A DNA stretch of 64,000 nt from Lachnospiraceae bacterium UBA3814 (GTDB lineage Bacteria > Bacillota > Clostridia > Lachnospirales > Lachnospiraceae): NCBI GenBank assembly GCA_002368575.1, contig DFEA01000018.1, forward strand, positions 26,101 to 90,100, in the 5' to 3' direction. Positions within the stretch are counted from its first letter, which is position 1. Each line of letters starts with the position of its first letter. This document shows positions 34,344-44,030 of the stretch, one piece after another. Under the pieces are notes generated by a model. The model made no database searches and was not told the origin of the DNA. It was given only the letters and a program-made list of their open reading frames with translations. A program made the position numbers and the translations under genes.

Positions 34344-35555
34344 TTATATGAATACATATTTTTCCATTCTGCGGAAGGCTTCCTCCAGTAAGGCGCGAGG
34401 TGACGCCAGATTGAGACGGATATGACAGGGGCCCTCAAAGAGCCTTCCATCCTGCCAGCCGACGCCGACACGCCAGCCTGCGTTTATGACCTCATCGATG
34501 GTGCGTCCGTTTTTTTTGCAGTATTCCGAGCAGTCCATAAACAGCATATATGTTCCCTCAGACATGCTGCAGCTTACGCCGTCAAATGAACCGTTGATAT
34601 ATTCATGCGCCCAGCGGGCATTTCCCTCAAGGACCTCAAGAAGCTCCTCCATCCACTCACGTCCCTCAGCACTGTATGCTCCGATGAGGGCATGCATTGA
34701 GAGAACGTTCATTTCGTTGTAATGTGTTTTTTCGGCGTGTTCCGTAATAGCTCTGCGCAGTCTGTCATTGTAGATGATATGATAGCTTCCAACAAGACCT
34801 GCCAGGTTGAAGGTCTTGCTGGGCGCGTATGCCGCTGCCGTATGCTCCTTTGACCATCTGCTCACGCACTGCGTGGGGATATGCTTATGGCCCTTAAATG
34901 TCAGGTCCGCCCATATCTCATCGCTCAGGACCGTAACCTCATTAGCCTCAAATACCTGCATCGCTCTCTCAAGCTCAGGCATGGTCCATACACGTCCCGT
35001 CGGATTGTGCGGTGAGCAGAAAACGGCAGTCCGTATATTGAACTCCTTTATTTTTCTGTCCATGTCATCATAGTCCATGCTCCACCTTCCGTTCCCGTCA
35101 CGGATGAGGGGGCTGTATACGGAATGCCTTGAAAGTCCTTCTATATCATCCTTAAATCCAACATATACGGGACTGTGGAGCAAAATGTGATCTCCGGGCT
35201 TTGTAAGCACCTCCACAGCGCTTGACAGGAATCCGTGCACGCCGTTTTCATACCCGATCTGCTCCACCGTAAGCTCCTTATGATAACCGCCGCTCTTACG
35301 CCAGTTTATGATGGACTGATAATACTCATCAGAGTAGTTGTAATATCCAAACAGAGGATGCTCCGCCCGCTCGATGATATGCCGTGTTATGGAGGGGCAG
35401 GTCGCAAAATTCATATCCGCCACCCACAGAGGGATGAAATCAAAACCTTCCCCGGGAAGCTTTGGTTCAGTTCCCCATTTATGTGTGCCGACTGAATCAT
35501 AGGCTGAGGCATCCTTACCTCTTCTGTCGATTATAGTTGTAAAATCATATTTCAT
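34344..35555 (-). CDS. MalY/PatB-family PLP-dependent aminotransferase/C-S lyase
   Basis: 403-residue fold-type I PLP enzyme. VCSPHNPTGRVW-type loop (FCSPHNPTGRVWTMPEL), SDEIWADLTFKGHKHIP and the Schiff-base Lys in YAPSKTFNLAGLVGSY are the MalY/PatB pattern. Family members cleave cystathionine or other C-S bonds (releasing homocysteine and ammonia) and some act as regulators. It is transcribed alone on the minus strand, convergent with the flavin reductase gene. Confidence 0.87.
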   Translation of the reverse strand: MKYDFTTIIDRRGKDASAYDSVGTHKWGTEPKLPGEGFDFIPLWVADMNFATCPSITRHIIERAEHPLFGYYNYSDEYYQSIINWRKSGGYHKELTVEQIGYENGVHGFLSSAVEVLTKPGDHILLHSPVYVGFKDDIEGLSRHSVYSPLIRDGNGRWSMDYDDMDRKIKEFNIRTAVFCSPHNPTGRVWTMPELERAMQVFEANEVTVLSDEIWADLTFKGHKHIPTQCVSRWSKEHTAAAYAPSKTFNLAGLVGSYHIIYNDRLRRAITEHAEKTHYNEMNVLSMHALIGAYSAEGREWMEELLEVLEGNARWAHEYINGSFDGVSCSMSEGTYMLFMDCSEYCKKNGRTIDEVINAGWRVGVGWQDGRLFEGPCHIRLNLASPRALLEEAFRRMEKYVFI

Positions 35556-35659
35556 TCAGCTTTTTCTCCCCACGGCGGCACACCCTCAGGTGAACTGCCG
35601 CGTCTCCTTTCGATCCTTTCTTTATTCATAAATAATCCTGCAGGGCAGCAGCATCCGGC

Positions 35660-36613
35660 TTACAGGCTTTGGTGCAGTAGCATAAAATCCTCGATCCGCA
35701 GCTGCCGGTCGATCCAGCTTACCTGCTTTGCTTTTCGGACAATATCGCCAGGGCGCAGGTGACCGATGATAAGCGGTGACTCCGGGTCGTGTGCTGCCAT
35801 ATTTTTACGAACGACCTCTGCATCCGCGTTGGCATAGCAGTACCTGCAAAGATGACCACAGGTATTGTACTGACCAATGTCTCCTGTGATGTAACAGGCG
35901 CATTCCCTGCGGTTGTTCGGATTTGGAGGTGCGTTCAGATGAAAGCCGATGGCGGCTTCAAGGGTATCAAGTGTCATACAGCCCGAGCAGTCGGCACCGG
36001 CAGCTTCAAGAGACGTGCTCTCTCCACAGGGCTTTATGACCATATCGTACTGTCTGCTGATATGTACCATGGCTTCAGTGAGCTGAAGCTGGCTGTCCGG
36101 GGGTACGCTCTGTGCCTCCGGATAATTACGGCGGACCTTATCATATAGATCTATGAAGCTGATGACACAGACGTTAGTGTGACCGCAGAGGGTGGCTGCC
36201 ATTTTCCTGAAGGCGTCGATATGACGGGCGATGGTCCACTCCTGATCAATAATGATCGGATCATACCGCCATACGATGTTGTCCTTTCCCACAAGCCCGG
36301 AAAGCTCAATGAAGGCTTTGAGGACAGCGGATTTATCAGGTACATGCGGCTCAATATCACGGCCGTATGGCGTGATTGTCACAAACCAGTATTGACGGTA
36401 AGGGGCAAGCAGGTCCATATGCTTAAACATCGGCGCCGGATTCTTGGAGCAGAAGCAGATAAGATCCACTACGGCCGGATCAAGCTCATATCTGGTGACG
36501 GCTTTCGGATTGTAGGGATTCCGCACGAGGACATACCCCTCCTTAAGCCTGTTCGTAAACCATTCCGAATAAAACGCCGGGATGTCCGTTCGCTGTCCGG
36601 TTTGAATGATCAT
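35660..36613 (-). CDS. DUF1848 family protein with Cys clusters
   Basis: 317 residues. The start MIIQTGQRTDIPAFYSEWF and GYVLVRNPYNP are typical of the DUF1848 family, which has no assigned reaction. Cysteines cluster in the C-terminal third: CSGCMT, then ECACYITGDIGQYNTC, and CGHLCRYCYAN, the last being a CX3CX2C arrangement like that of radical-SAM enzymes but near the C-terminus rather than the N-terminus. An iron-sulfur cluster is therefore likely. It is monocistronic on the minus strand. Confidence 0.8.
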   Translation of the reverse strand: MIIQTGQRTDIPAFYSEWFTNRLKEGYVLVRNPYNPKAVTRYELDPAVVDLICFCSKNPAPMFKHMDLLAPYRQYWFVTITPYGRDIEPHVPDKSAVLKAFIELSGLVGKDNIVWRYDPIIIDQEWTIARHIDAFRKMAATLCGHTNVCVISFIDLYDKVRRNYPEAQSVPPDSQLQLTEAMVHISRQYDMVIKPCGESTSLEAAGADCSGCMTLDTLEAAIGFHLNAPPNPNNRRECACYITGDIGQYNTCGHLCRYCYANADAEVVRKNMAAHDPESPLIIGHLRPGDIVRKAKQVSWIDRQLRIEDFMLLHQSL

Positions 36614-36763
36614 ATCAGTTTCTCCATTGATCCCCTTGCTGCTGCATTGATTTCGGACGATACCTTTGCTGCATTCTCCATTTTACTACAGATCCGCGTG
36701 ATGTTTTATACTGTTTTACACTTTTTTCACACTGAAAGGTAGTCGTCTTTACATCGTAAATAA

Positions 36764-36800
36764 AGAGAAGCACCCGCTTACGCGAGTGCTTTAATTCTCT
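36764..36800. other. Imperfect hairpin in a long non-coding gap
   Basis: Outer arms AGAGAA/TTCTCT enclose AAGCAC/GTGCTT and CGC/GCG. The surrounding 36614-36970 stretch has no gene I can support; a minus-strand frame there lacks a ribosome-binding site and recognisable domains. Confidence 0.5.
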
Positions 36801-36971
36801 CACTTTATAAAAAAATTGGATGGGCGGCGTATCCATCATATCAGGTTCCCCGGGGGGGCGCAGGGTGCCTTTCCTGCTCGTCAATTTCTTTACAGCGTTA
36901 AATTAGCATTTTATGTCCGGTCAGTCAAGGTCTATTTGCTGGTTTTCTCAATTTAACATATCAAAATCTTC

Positions 36972-37000
36972 TTGTGTACAAAACCTGCTTATGATATCAT
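36972..37000 (+). promoter_or_regulatory. Probable promoter with extended -10
   Basis: TTGTGT at 36972-36977 and TATCAT at 36995-37000 are 17 bp apart, with TGA directly before the -10 box (extended -10). Start would be near 37007, at the head of the structured region. Confidence 0.5.
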
Positions 37001-37006
37001 ATATCT

Positions 37007-37265
37007 AGTAATTCAGTCACAAAAGAATAGGGTACATGGTGTACCGCCTGAACAGAGCGGCAACTCTGTCAGGCAAAGCACAGCGGAATCAGCGCTGCAC
37101 CATACAGATTGATCTGCGATACACTCAACGCTATTTTACCCCATTTGCATTAATGGGTAAAGTGATTTTTGCTTTGGGTGCTTTATCGATCAGATTGGTT
37201 TGTTGTATTTCCGATAAATAACGGATATGAAGTGTAGACGTACATTTCGTATCCGTTTTTTCTTT
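37007..37265 (+). ncRNA. Candidate structured RNA of about 260 nt
   Basis: No convincing reading frame, but dense base pairing: GGTACA/TGTACC (37032-37046 region), GCCTG-ACAGAG/CTCTGT-CAGGC around 37047-37076, CAGCG/CGCTG, CAGAT/ATCTG, and TTTACCC-AT/ATGGGTAAA near 37137-37160. Longer pairings are possible (AAAGCAC with GTGCTTT; TGATC..GATA with TATCGATC). It begins behind a promoter and ends at a strong terminator. It does not match the c-di-GMP, B12, tmRNA or RNase P cores I can recall. It could be a trans-acting RNA or a leader regulating the secreted protein 105 bp downstream. Confidence 0.5.
37221..37265 (+). terminator. Rho-independent terminator
   Basis: Stem ACGGATATGAA/TTCGTATCCGT with one G-U pair, a 14-base loop, then TTTTTTC. 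It ends the structured RNA upstream and lies about 105 bp before the next coding start. Confidence 0.75.
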
Positions 37266-37369
37266 TGTCTGGGTTATGAATATGATGATAGGGCGGGCAG
37301 GATTCGTTTTGCCTTACCTATCATCATAGCGGACAATTAATAAAACCAAATTTGAAAGGAGAAGAATCA

Positions 37370-39043
37370 ATGTTTTTTAAGAGATTGGTCACTCTGGTTC
37401 TGGCAACTGCCGTCGCTTTTACTTCACTTCCGTCAAGTATTGTCACTGCCACGGAAACGGAAGCCACGCCAATAAGCTTTGATGCAGTTATTCCTCATGA
37501 GATAGAAGAAACGCAGACCATTGGCCAAAAGGTGATAATGAATATTACATCTGATGCGTTTTCAAACTGGTATAAGCTGCCACTGGATAATTCTTATATG
37601 CTGAATGCTGAATTAAAATTTCCCTCTTCTTGTGAATGCGGTATATATGTCTATGATTTTACCGGTACACAATTATTTCGATTAACCGGAAGTGATTCTC
37701 GCCTTGTTATACCTCTTTTAAAAGGAGAGTATTATTTGTATGTATACTGTGGCGGCGCATCAGGAGAACCGAAAGGACAGATGGAATATGGTATTTATCC
37801 ATTAGATGTAGATAGAAATTATCAGTCGTTTGTTGAGAGATATGACGATATGTCTACGAGAAACGATACATATGCTAAAGCAAGTATAATTGAGGTAGGT
37901 AAAACATATCACGGCATTCTGGGATCACAAAATCCCAATGATTACTATAAGATTACGGTAGGGGCCGGAGGAGCAGGGATACAGTATAATCTAACGTTCT
38001 ATAATGCGAGAGGATTAGCGGATGATACTGAATTTGCTATCCTTGATGAAAACCTGAAGAGTTTATTACATCAACTTGGTAATGGTCTTTTTTATTATAC
38101 GCTAAAAGAAGGGACATACTATCTACATCTGCATCGTGGTGCTGACGATGATTCTTCCTATGAGATCGTGACCACAAGTCTGGGTACACCTGAATCCAGT
38201 TTCACCGTTACCTTTAACACAAATGGCGGATCAAACGTTGCTTCTCAGACAGTAGCTTCAGGGGCAGCAGCTACAAAGCCCGCGGCTCCTGTTAAAGACG
38301 GTTATACATTCGGAGGCTGGTATCAGGACAGTTCTTTGACTACCCCATGGAACTTTTCCAGTCCGGTAACAAATGATATGACACTATATGCCAGGTGGGA
38401 AAAACAAGCAGCCTTCACCGTGACCTTTGACACAAATGGCGGATCAAGTATTGCATCCCAGACAGTATCTTCAGGGGCGGTGGCGACAAAGCCCGCTGAT
38501 CCTGTTAAGGCTGGTTATATTTTCAAGGGCTGGTATCAGGACAGTACTCTGACTACGGCATGGAACTTTTCCAGTCCGGTCACGAAGGATATGACACTAT
38601 ATGCCAGGTGGGAAAAAGAAGTAACCTATACCGTGACCTTTAACACAAATGGCGGATCAAGTATTGCATCCCAGACAGTATCTTCAGGAGGGACAGTAAC
38701 GAGACCTGCTGATCCTGTCTTGTCCGGATATACTTTCAGGGGCTGGTATCAGGATAGCGCTTTGACTACGGCATGGAACTTTTCCAGTCCCGTCACAAAG
38801 GATATGACACTATATGCCGGCTGGAATATCACTGTTGACAGGACAATTTCTGTTGGCAGAAAAACCACCTTAGCAGTAAACAAGAAAATTGCGAAGGTGA
38901 GCGTTTCTAATAAGAATATAGCAAAGGTAAAGAAGAAGGGTAAGAAAGTAATAGTTACCGGAAAAACACCCGGGGTCATCACCATCACTGCATATAATAA
39001 AAAAGGCAGAATTTTGGGAAGATGGGTGATTGGAGTAGAATAA
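37370..39043 (+). CDS. Secreted protein with three InlB-type repeats
   Basis: 557 residues. Residues 1 to about 32 are a Sec signal peptide (MFFKRLVTLVLATAVAFTS). Residues about 40-270 look like two beta-sandwich domains of the pre-peptidase C-terminal kind (tentative). Then come three near-identical copies of about 72 residues of the InlB B-repeat / Listeria-Bacteroides type (VTFNTNGGS, ASQTV, GYTFGGWYQDS, MTLYARWEK). The last 60 residues are a Lys-rich Ig-like module (KVKKKGKKVIVTGKTPG). No LPXTG or membrane anchor is seen. AAAGGAG precedes ATG 37370. Likely an exported surface or matrix protein. Confidence 0.85.
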   Translation: MFFKRLVTLVLATAVAFTSLPSSIVTATETEATPISFDAVIPHEIEETQTIGQKVIMNITSDAFSNWYKLPLDNSYMLNAELKFPSSCECGIYVYDFTGTQLFRLTGSDSRLVIPLLKGEYYLYVYCGGASGEPKGQMEYGIYPLDVDRNYQSFVERYDDMSTRNDTYAKASIIEVGKTYHGILGSQNPNDYYKITVGAGGAGIQYNLTFYNARGLADDTEFAILDENLKSLLHQLGNGLFYYTLKEGTYYLHLHRGADDDSSYEIVTTSLGTPESSFTVTFNTNGGSNVASQTVASGAAATKPAAPVKDGYTFGGWYQDSSLTTPWNFSSPVTNDMTLYARWEKQAAFTVTFDTNGGSSIASQTVSSGAVATKPADPVKAGYIFKGWYQDSTLTTAWNFSSPVTKDMTLYARWEKEVTYTVTFNTNGGSSIASQTVSSGGTVTRPADPVLSGYTFRGWYQDSALTTAWNFSSPVTKDMTLYAGWNITVDRTISVGRKTTLAVNKKIAKVSVSNKNIAKVKKKGKKVIVTGKTPGVITITAYNKKGRILGRWVIGVE

Positions 39044-39069
39044 TTGGTATTGTTGATCAATCAGACTAT

Positions 39070-39110
39070 GGGAGAGGATGGATCCTCTCCCAAGCAGTTT
39101 TATTATTTTA
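39070..39110 (+). terminator. Rho-independent terminator
   Basis: Perfect 10-bp palindrome GGGAGAGGAT/ATCCTCTCCC with a 2-base centre, followed after 6 bp by TTTTATTATTTT. Closes the upstream secreted-protein gene. A further inverted repeat (TCTCATGA ... TCATGAGA) follows at about 39130-39182. Confidence 0.7.
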
Positions 39111-39273
39111 GCCTCCGTTTTGTTACGACTTCTCATGACGATTACAATCTCATAGAGATTTTCATTACATAGATCATGAGAGGATGAACCGGGAAGGAAA
39201 AGGGCCGTTAGAAGTTTACATTCCGTACAGGGAATAGTAAATAGCATTATGTGAGGTATATGGAGATATTACA

Positions 39274-40242
39274 ATGGTTGAACGTCCTGAATTATTAGAA
39301 TCTCTTAGATACTTGTACGATTCACTATTGGGTATAGAAAAAATCAGTGCTCAAAAGCAGCAACTGTTTAATAAAATAGACTCTTATAAACAGGAAATAC
39401 AGAATGAACATAACAGGAGACGTTCTGCGGGAAACCGTGAAACCTTTGAAAAAGCAGGGGCCACGGCGACCAATGTCATAGGCATAGCTGTTACCGTGAT
39501 AGTCCTGCTGGTCATTTACGGTATTATCGCGCTGATACTAATGGCTATGGGAGTGAGTGGCAAAGTAATAGGGGTATTGTTCTATGTATTTATGGTGGCC
39601 GGAGCAGGTATTGTTTATCTGATACTTAAGGGAACAGCATCTATGTCAAAGGACTCTGAAATAAGGAGGATGAGAACAGCAGAATCTGCTGTAAACAATA
39701 TAGCAAACATTGAAGCTAAGATCAGGGAAATACAGGAAAAGCAAATACCGGAAACTGAAGCAAGGCTTATCATTGCCTATCAGGATTCTCAGGAGATCAT
39801 AGAGGCATTCCCGCCGGATTACCGGTATACATACGCCGTTGGAAGGGTCATTTCATTTATTGAAAACCTGAGAGCTGACAGTATAAAAGAAGCATTGAAT
39901 CTTTATGAAAAAGAGCTGTACCAGGACAGGATGCTGTCAGAACAAAAACATCAGACGCAGGCTGCTGAAGCCTCTGCCCAAGCAAACATGGCATCAGCCG
40001 CCGCGAATATAGTGACAGCCTTCAATACCGGACAAATAGCCAGCAATACAAAACAGATGGTTGGAACACTTCGGAATATAGAGGGGTATAGTGCTCAGAC
40101 AGCAGCAAATACAGCAAGCATAGCAAACAGCGCAGCAGCTGCGGCAGCGAACAGCGCCAGGGCAGCTGCAAGTGCCGAAAGCATGGCGAACAGCGCTGCC
40201 AGAACGGAAGGCTATGCCAGGCAGATAAGGAACAGCTTATAA
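39274..40242 (+). CDS. Membrane protein with coiled coil and Ala/Ser/Asn-rich tail
   Basis: I do not recognise this 322-residue protein. Residues 1-60 are a charged helix (KQQLFNKIDSYKQEIQNEHN), followed by two hydrophobic spans at about 68-92 and 98-117. A cytoplasmic-looking coiled coil (IANIEAKIREIQEKQIPETE) follows, and the last 100 residues are an Ala/Ser/Asn-rich helical repeat with the pattern ANTASIANSAAAAAANSARA, heptad-like and similar to extended fibrous proteins. No signal peptide. It lies between two secreted-protein genes, so it may serve their export or surface assembly, which is speculative. Confidence 0.7.
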   Translation: MVERPELLESLRYLYDSLLGIEKISAQKQQLFNKIDSYKQEIQNEHNRRRSAGNRETFEKAGATATNVIGIAVTVIVLLVIYGIIALILMAMGVSGKVIGVLFYVFMVAGAGIVYLILKGTASMSKDSEIRRMRTAESAVNNIANIEAKIREIQEKQIPETEARLIIAYQDSQEIIEAFPPDYRYTYAVGRVISFIENLRADSIKEALNLYEKELYQDRMLSEQKHQTQAAEASAQANMASAAANIVTAFNTGQIASNTKQMVGTLRNIEGYSAQTAANTASIANSAAAAAANSARAAASAESMANSAARTEGYARQIRNSL

Positions 40243-40288
40243 AATATAAAAAAACAACGGAAAAGTTTCTATCAGGAGGGAGACGCGT

Positions 40289-43200
40289 ATGAAAAAAAGA
40301 ATTCGCAGCATTTTAACAGGTATAATATGCTTTTCTGTTTTATTTAACAGCTTTTCCTCTGCAGCCTTTGCCGGAGAAGGTAAAATCCTTAGCCGGATGA
40401 AAGGGCCTGAGGAAGTATATACAAGCGAGGAAGAACGTATTTTTTCAGATAATGATCCTTTAATTAATGGAGTTAAGGATTTTGCCATGACAAACTTAAC
40501 TTATGCAGCCATAAGAGAGGATAACTCTCTCTGGATGTGGGGCAGCAATTGCTCTGGACAAATAGGGATAGGAGAGTCAGAGGAATGTCTTAAACCTGCA
40601 AAAGTTCTTAAGGATGTAAAAAAGGTAGTCTGTTATGATTATGGCACTGCAGCCATAACTACTGATGGGAAACTTTATCTTTGGGGAGAGGGGGATTTTG
40701 TTTGTGACCACGATTGGTGGTATAAAAACAATACATCACCTACAGAAATAAAAGATTTCGCAAATGTTAAGGATGTTTATATATCGAAATCAAATTCAAG
40801 AGCTCCAACTTGTGCTGCCATAACATATGACGGCGATTTATGGATGTGGGGGTATGGAACTGCCGGACAATTGGGGCCAGATCATCGTTATATTGAGACA
40901 ACTGCTGTCAGAATGCACGGGAACATAAAACAGGTATGGCCGGATAACTCAATAGTTGCTGCTCTGTCGAATGACGGGAAATTCTATATGTGGGGAGGCG
41001 GTTTTGCTGATACGCCGACAGTAATACTTGAGAATATAAAGGAAGCCCGTCAGTTCGGGCATTATTATATAGGTATTACATACGGTGATGAGGTTTATTA
41101 TTGGAGTGACGGCACGATCGGCATGAGCCTGTCAGGTAAACAGCCGGTAAGTACGGAGCCTGTAAAAGTAATTGGAATACAAAATGCTGCTAAGCTGTGT
41201 GCCAGAGAACTTATCATTACAAGCGAGGGTAAGCTGTATCAAATTAATACAGATAATGCAGAAGCTTGTTTAGTTGCAGAAAGTGTGAAGGATGCCGGCG
41301 CATTTTATATGACCAGATCTGTTTGGTCGACTCCTTTTGAAGGGATTGTCTATACTACCATGGATGATACCATGTATGTTGCCTTGAAGGATCGTTCCTC
41401 TGGAGAATGGACTATCAAAGAGGCAAGAAGAGATATAGATAGTTTTTCTCTTCTGCCCGGAGATCCTGCCGGAGTTTATATAACAAAAGCCGGAGAATTA
41501 TATCAGCTTGCTATAAAACAGGGTGATGGCACGATGGAGAAAACAGATCCTTTATTTCAGAATGTGAAGGATGTTTTATTTAAAGATGAAAGTCTTTGGG
41601 AATTTGATTATGCGGTGCTGACCAAAGACAAACAGCTTTATATGAAAGGGAGTAATCAGTATGGTCGGTATGGGGATGGGACAACAACAGACCAGGACGG
41701 GTTTGTGAAAGTTGTTTTCGGTGAAGAAGAGAATGAGGAATATACTGTTACCTTTGACACAAACGGAGGTTCAGTAGTAGATCCATTGATTATAGAATCC
41801 GACAATTTCCTCCCCAGACCTGCGGATCCTGTTAAAGATGGATATAGTTTTGATGGCTGGTACAAAGATTCAAACTATCAGAATAAATGGATTTTCGAAA
41901 CAGACAAAGTTTCTGCGGACATGACATTATATGCAAAATGGACTGAAAAATCTTCAGAAAATGAAGGAAGTCTGTTTACTATAGGAGTTGATAATAACCA
42001 TTTTGCACATAATGAAAGCACTTTGTTTAATGCCGGAGAAGTAAAACAATATGGATTTAAGAATGACAGTTATTGCGAACAGCTAAAAAATCTTGCTATT
42101 AATGAATTAGAGAAAAAAGGAATAGATGCTAACCGTACCGCACCCTGGAAAGGGAGCTGTTATGGTATTGCCACAACGATGGGGATGGTAAAGATTGGAA
42201 GACTTTCTATAGGCGATATTAGTTCTATAGGAGCACGAAATTATCATAGCCTTGAAGCGCCGGTGAGTAACCCGGTACTGTATGATTCAATTAATTTCTA
42301 TCAGTGCGGTTATAGCTTGACGGCAATGAGAAACTCCCGTATGGCTTTTGCAGTGAAAAATTCTACAGATGATCCACTAAAACCATTTTTACAAAAACTG
42401 GTAGAAAGTACAAAAAACAATAATCCTGTGGTACTTTCTTATTGGGAACCAGGAGGTGGACATTCTATTTTGGCTTTAAATAGTGAATATGATTCCTCGA
42501 AGGATAAGTATATTGTTACAGTTTATGACGAGAATTGTGCTAAAGGATTAGTTGGGAAAGAGACGGAAAAAAAATCTGAGTTTATAGTTGAATCTGATTA
42601 CTCATCCTTCAGCTATAAAACAGTAGATTACAACACGATTTTAGAAAATACATATACAATGCTGGAAATTCGTGATTTAAGCAAGATGCCATTAATAACC
42701 AAGATGGAGTCTGTTACACCTATGGCAGGTGAAGTAGAACCTGGCGATCCTTCAGGTAATCAGATGGTTCTGAGCATTCCTTGGAATGTGGAGACTACAA
42801 TTGTTAACTCGAAAGGTGAGCAATTGATGTTTAAATCCGGAAAGATAAGCGGATCAATGAAAGTATATGATAGACAGTATACTTGCGCGGATAGTGCTTC
42901 CAGAGTGGAATTGTTTGTTGATAGAAGTGAAAAGTTTTCTGTGACGTCTGGAGCGATGGATGCGTGGATAATTGATTCTAGTGGCACCATGATTATCAGG
43001 GGTGATGAAATTAACTATGCTGAATTGTCATTATCTGACAAAAACATAAAGATTATTGGAAATTCCACCAATTATAAATTCGAAGGATATATATCTTCAG
43101 ATAAGGATACCTTAATGTCTCTGTCCGGGTCGGCTACGGGGGATACTAATATTTCTGTAGATGGCTCGACAATCAGGGCATCTTCTACAGGGGCATTGAA

Positions 43201-43957
43201 TGATGTAAGTTCAAAGACCTACCGAGGGAATGATACTACGGTAGAAACAGTTGAAAGGGCTGCGGACGGAAGCGTACACGCAACGGCGTCTGAAGCACCT
43301 GTTGGTGGGATTACGATCACACCGGCGACTGCCACGATCGCGATAGGCAAGACGACCATTCTGACAGCCAAAACTTCTGAGAAGAGAGCTTCGATATCAT
43401 GGACTTCTTCTAATGAAAAGGTGGCAAGAGTAGAGAACGGTGTGGTGACCGGCGTTTCTGCGGGTACTGCGACCATCACAGCAACAGCTGGGGAGACTTC
43501 GGCTACGGCGTTGATAACGGTCGTCAGTCAGGATACAAATTATTGTATAGTCACCTTTGATTCCTGTGGGGGATCTGCCGTTGCCCCGCAGACTGTTGCC
43601 AAAGGCGGGAAGGCCACAAAGCCCGCTGATCCTACAAAAGAATATTGCAGTTTCGTAGGATGGTACACAGAGGAGTCTTACATAAATTTGTGGGATTTCT
43701 CCCGGGAGGTGTCCGGGGATATGACTCTCTACGCCCGGTGGTATGAAGAACCGTACGTTTATGTAGGAAAGAAACAGACGCTCAACCTTGGCCGGAAGAT
43801 CAAAAAGGTGACTGTTTCCCCCAAAGGTATAGTAAAGGTTAAAAAGAAGGGGAAAAAACTGGTAATAAAAGGATTGAAGCCTGGGACAGCCACCATAAAA
43901 ATACGGTATCAAAAAGGTAAGCAGAAAGGATACCTTCAAATATATGTAAAAGAATGA
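40289..43957 (+). CDS. Large secreted protein: RCC1 repeats, cysteine-peptidase-like domain, Ig-like and InlB repeats
   Basis: 1222 residues with an N-terminal signal peptide (about 1-30). Residues 50 to about 480 carry RCC1-type beta-propeller repeats (YAAIREDNSLWMWGSNCSGQIG, AAITTDGKLYLWGEG). An InlB-type repeat follows (VTFDTNGGSVVDP ... GWYKDSNY). Residues about 600-800 look like a papain-like cysteine peptidase: Cys in WKGSCYGIATTMG, His in PGGGHSILAL and an acidic residue in VTVYDENC. Then a beta-rich stretch, a BIG2 domain (ITITPATATIAIGKTTIL, SWTSSNEKVARV), a second InlB repeat and the Lys-rich end KVKKKGKKLVIKGLKPGTAT. TCAGGAGG precedes the ATG. The peptidase activity is inferred, not certain. 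Confidence 0.82.
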   Translation: MKKRIRSILTGIICFSVLFNSFSSAAFAGEGKILSRMKGPEEVYTSEEERIFSDNDPLINGVKDFAMTNLTYAAIREDNSLWMWGSNCSGQIGIGESEECLKPAKVLKDVKKVVCYDYGTAAITTDGKLYLWGEGDFVCDHDWWYKNNTSPTEIKDFANVKDVYISKSNSRAPTCAAITYDGDLWMWGYGTAGQLGPDHRYIETTAVRMHGNIKQVWPDNSIVAALSNDGKFYMWGGGFADTPTVILENIKEARQFGHYYIGITYGDEVYYWSDGTIGMSLSGKQPVSTEPVKVIGIQNAAKLCARELIITSEGKLYQINTDNAEACLVAESVKDAGAFYMTRSVWSTPFEGIVYTTMDDTMYVALKDRSSGEWTIKEARRDIDSFSLLPGDPAGVYITKAGELYQLAIKQGDGTMEKTDPLFQNVKDVLFKDESLWEFDYAVLTKDKQLYMKGSNQYGRYGDGTTTDQDGFVKVVFGEEENEEYTVTFDTNGGSVVDPLIIESDNFLPRPADPVKDGYSFDGWYKDSNYQNKWIFETDKVSADMTLYAKWTEKSSENEGSLFTIGVDNNHFAHNESTLFNAGEVKQYGFKNDSYCEQLKNLAINELEKKGIDANRTAPWKGSCYGIATTMGMVKIGRLSIGDISSIGARNYHSLEAPVSNPVLYDSINFYQCGYSLTAMRNSRMAFAVKNSTDDPLKPFLQKLVESTKNNNPVVLSYWEPGGGHSILALNSEYDSSKDKYIVTVYDENCAKGLVGKETEKKSEFIVESDYSSFSYKTVDYNTILENTYTMLEIRDLSKMPLITKMESVTPMAGEVEPGDPSGNQMVLSIPWNVETTIVNSKGEQLMFKSGKISGSMKVYDRQYTCADSASRVELFVDRSEKFSVTSGAMDAWIIDSSGTMIIRGDEINYAELSLSDKNIKIIGNSTNYKFEGYISSDKDTLMSLSGSATGDTNISVDGSTIRASSTGALNDVSSKTYRGNDTTVETVERAADGSVHATASEAPVGGITITPATATIAIGKTTILTAKTSEKRASISWTSSNEKVARVENGVVTGVSAGTATITATAGETSATALITVVSQDTNYCIVTFDSCGGSAVAPQTVAKGGKATKPADPTKEYCSFVGWYTEESYINLWDFSREVSGDMTLYARWYEEPYVYVGKKQTLNLGRKIKKVTVSPKGIVKVKKKGKKLVIKGLKPGTATIKIRYQKGKQKGYLQIYVKE

Positions 43958-44030
43958 TGACCATTTCAGTTTCACTCATACGTAAGGTTCATATAGTATG
44001 ATGCCTTTAGCAGAGAGAAGGGATATAAAT

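Noticed and set aside
36615..36884. A minus-strand 89-residue reading frame in the gap before the structured RNA
   Set aside because: It overlaps the DUF1848 upstream region, has no good ribosome-binding site and no recognisable domain.
37007..37265. c-di-GMP or cobalamin riboswitch upstream of the secreted protein
   Set aside because: AAAGCAC and GGCAAAG strings recall parts of such cores, but the order and spacing of conserved blocks are absent.
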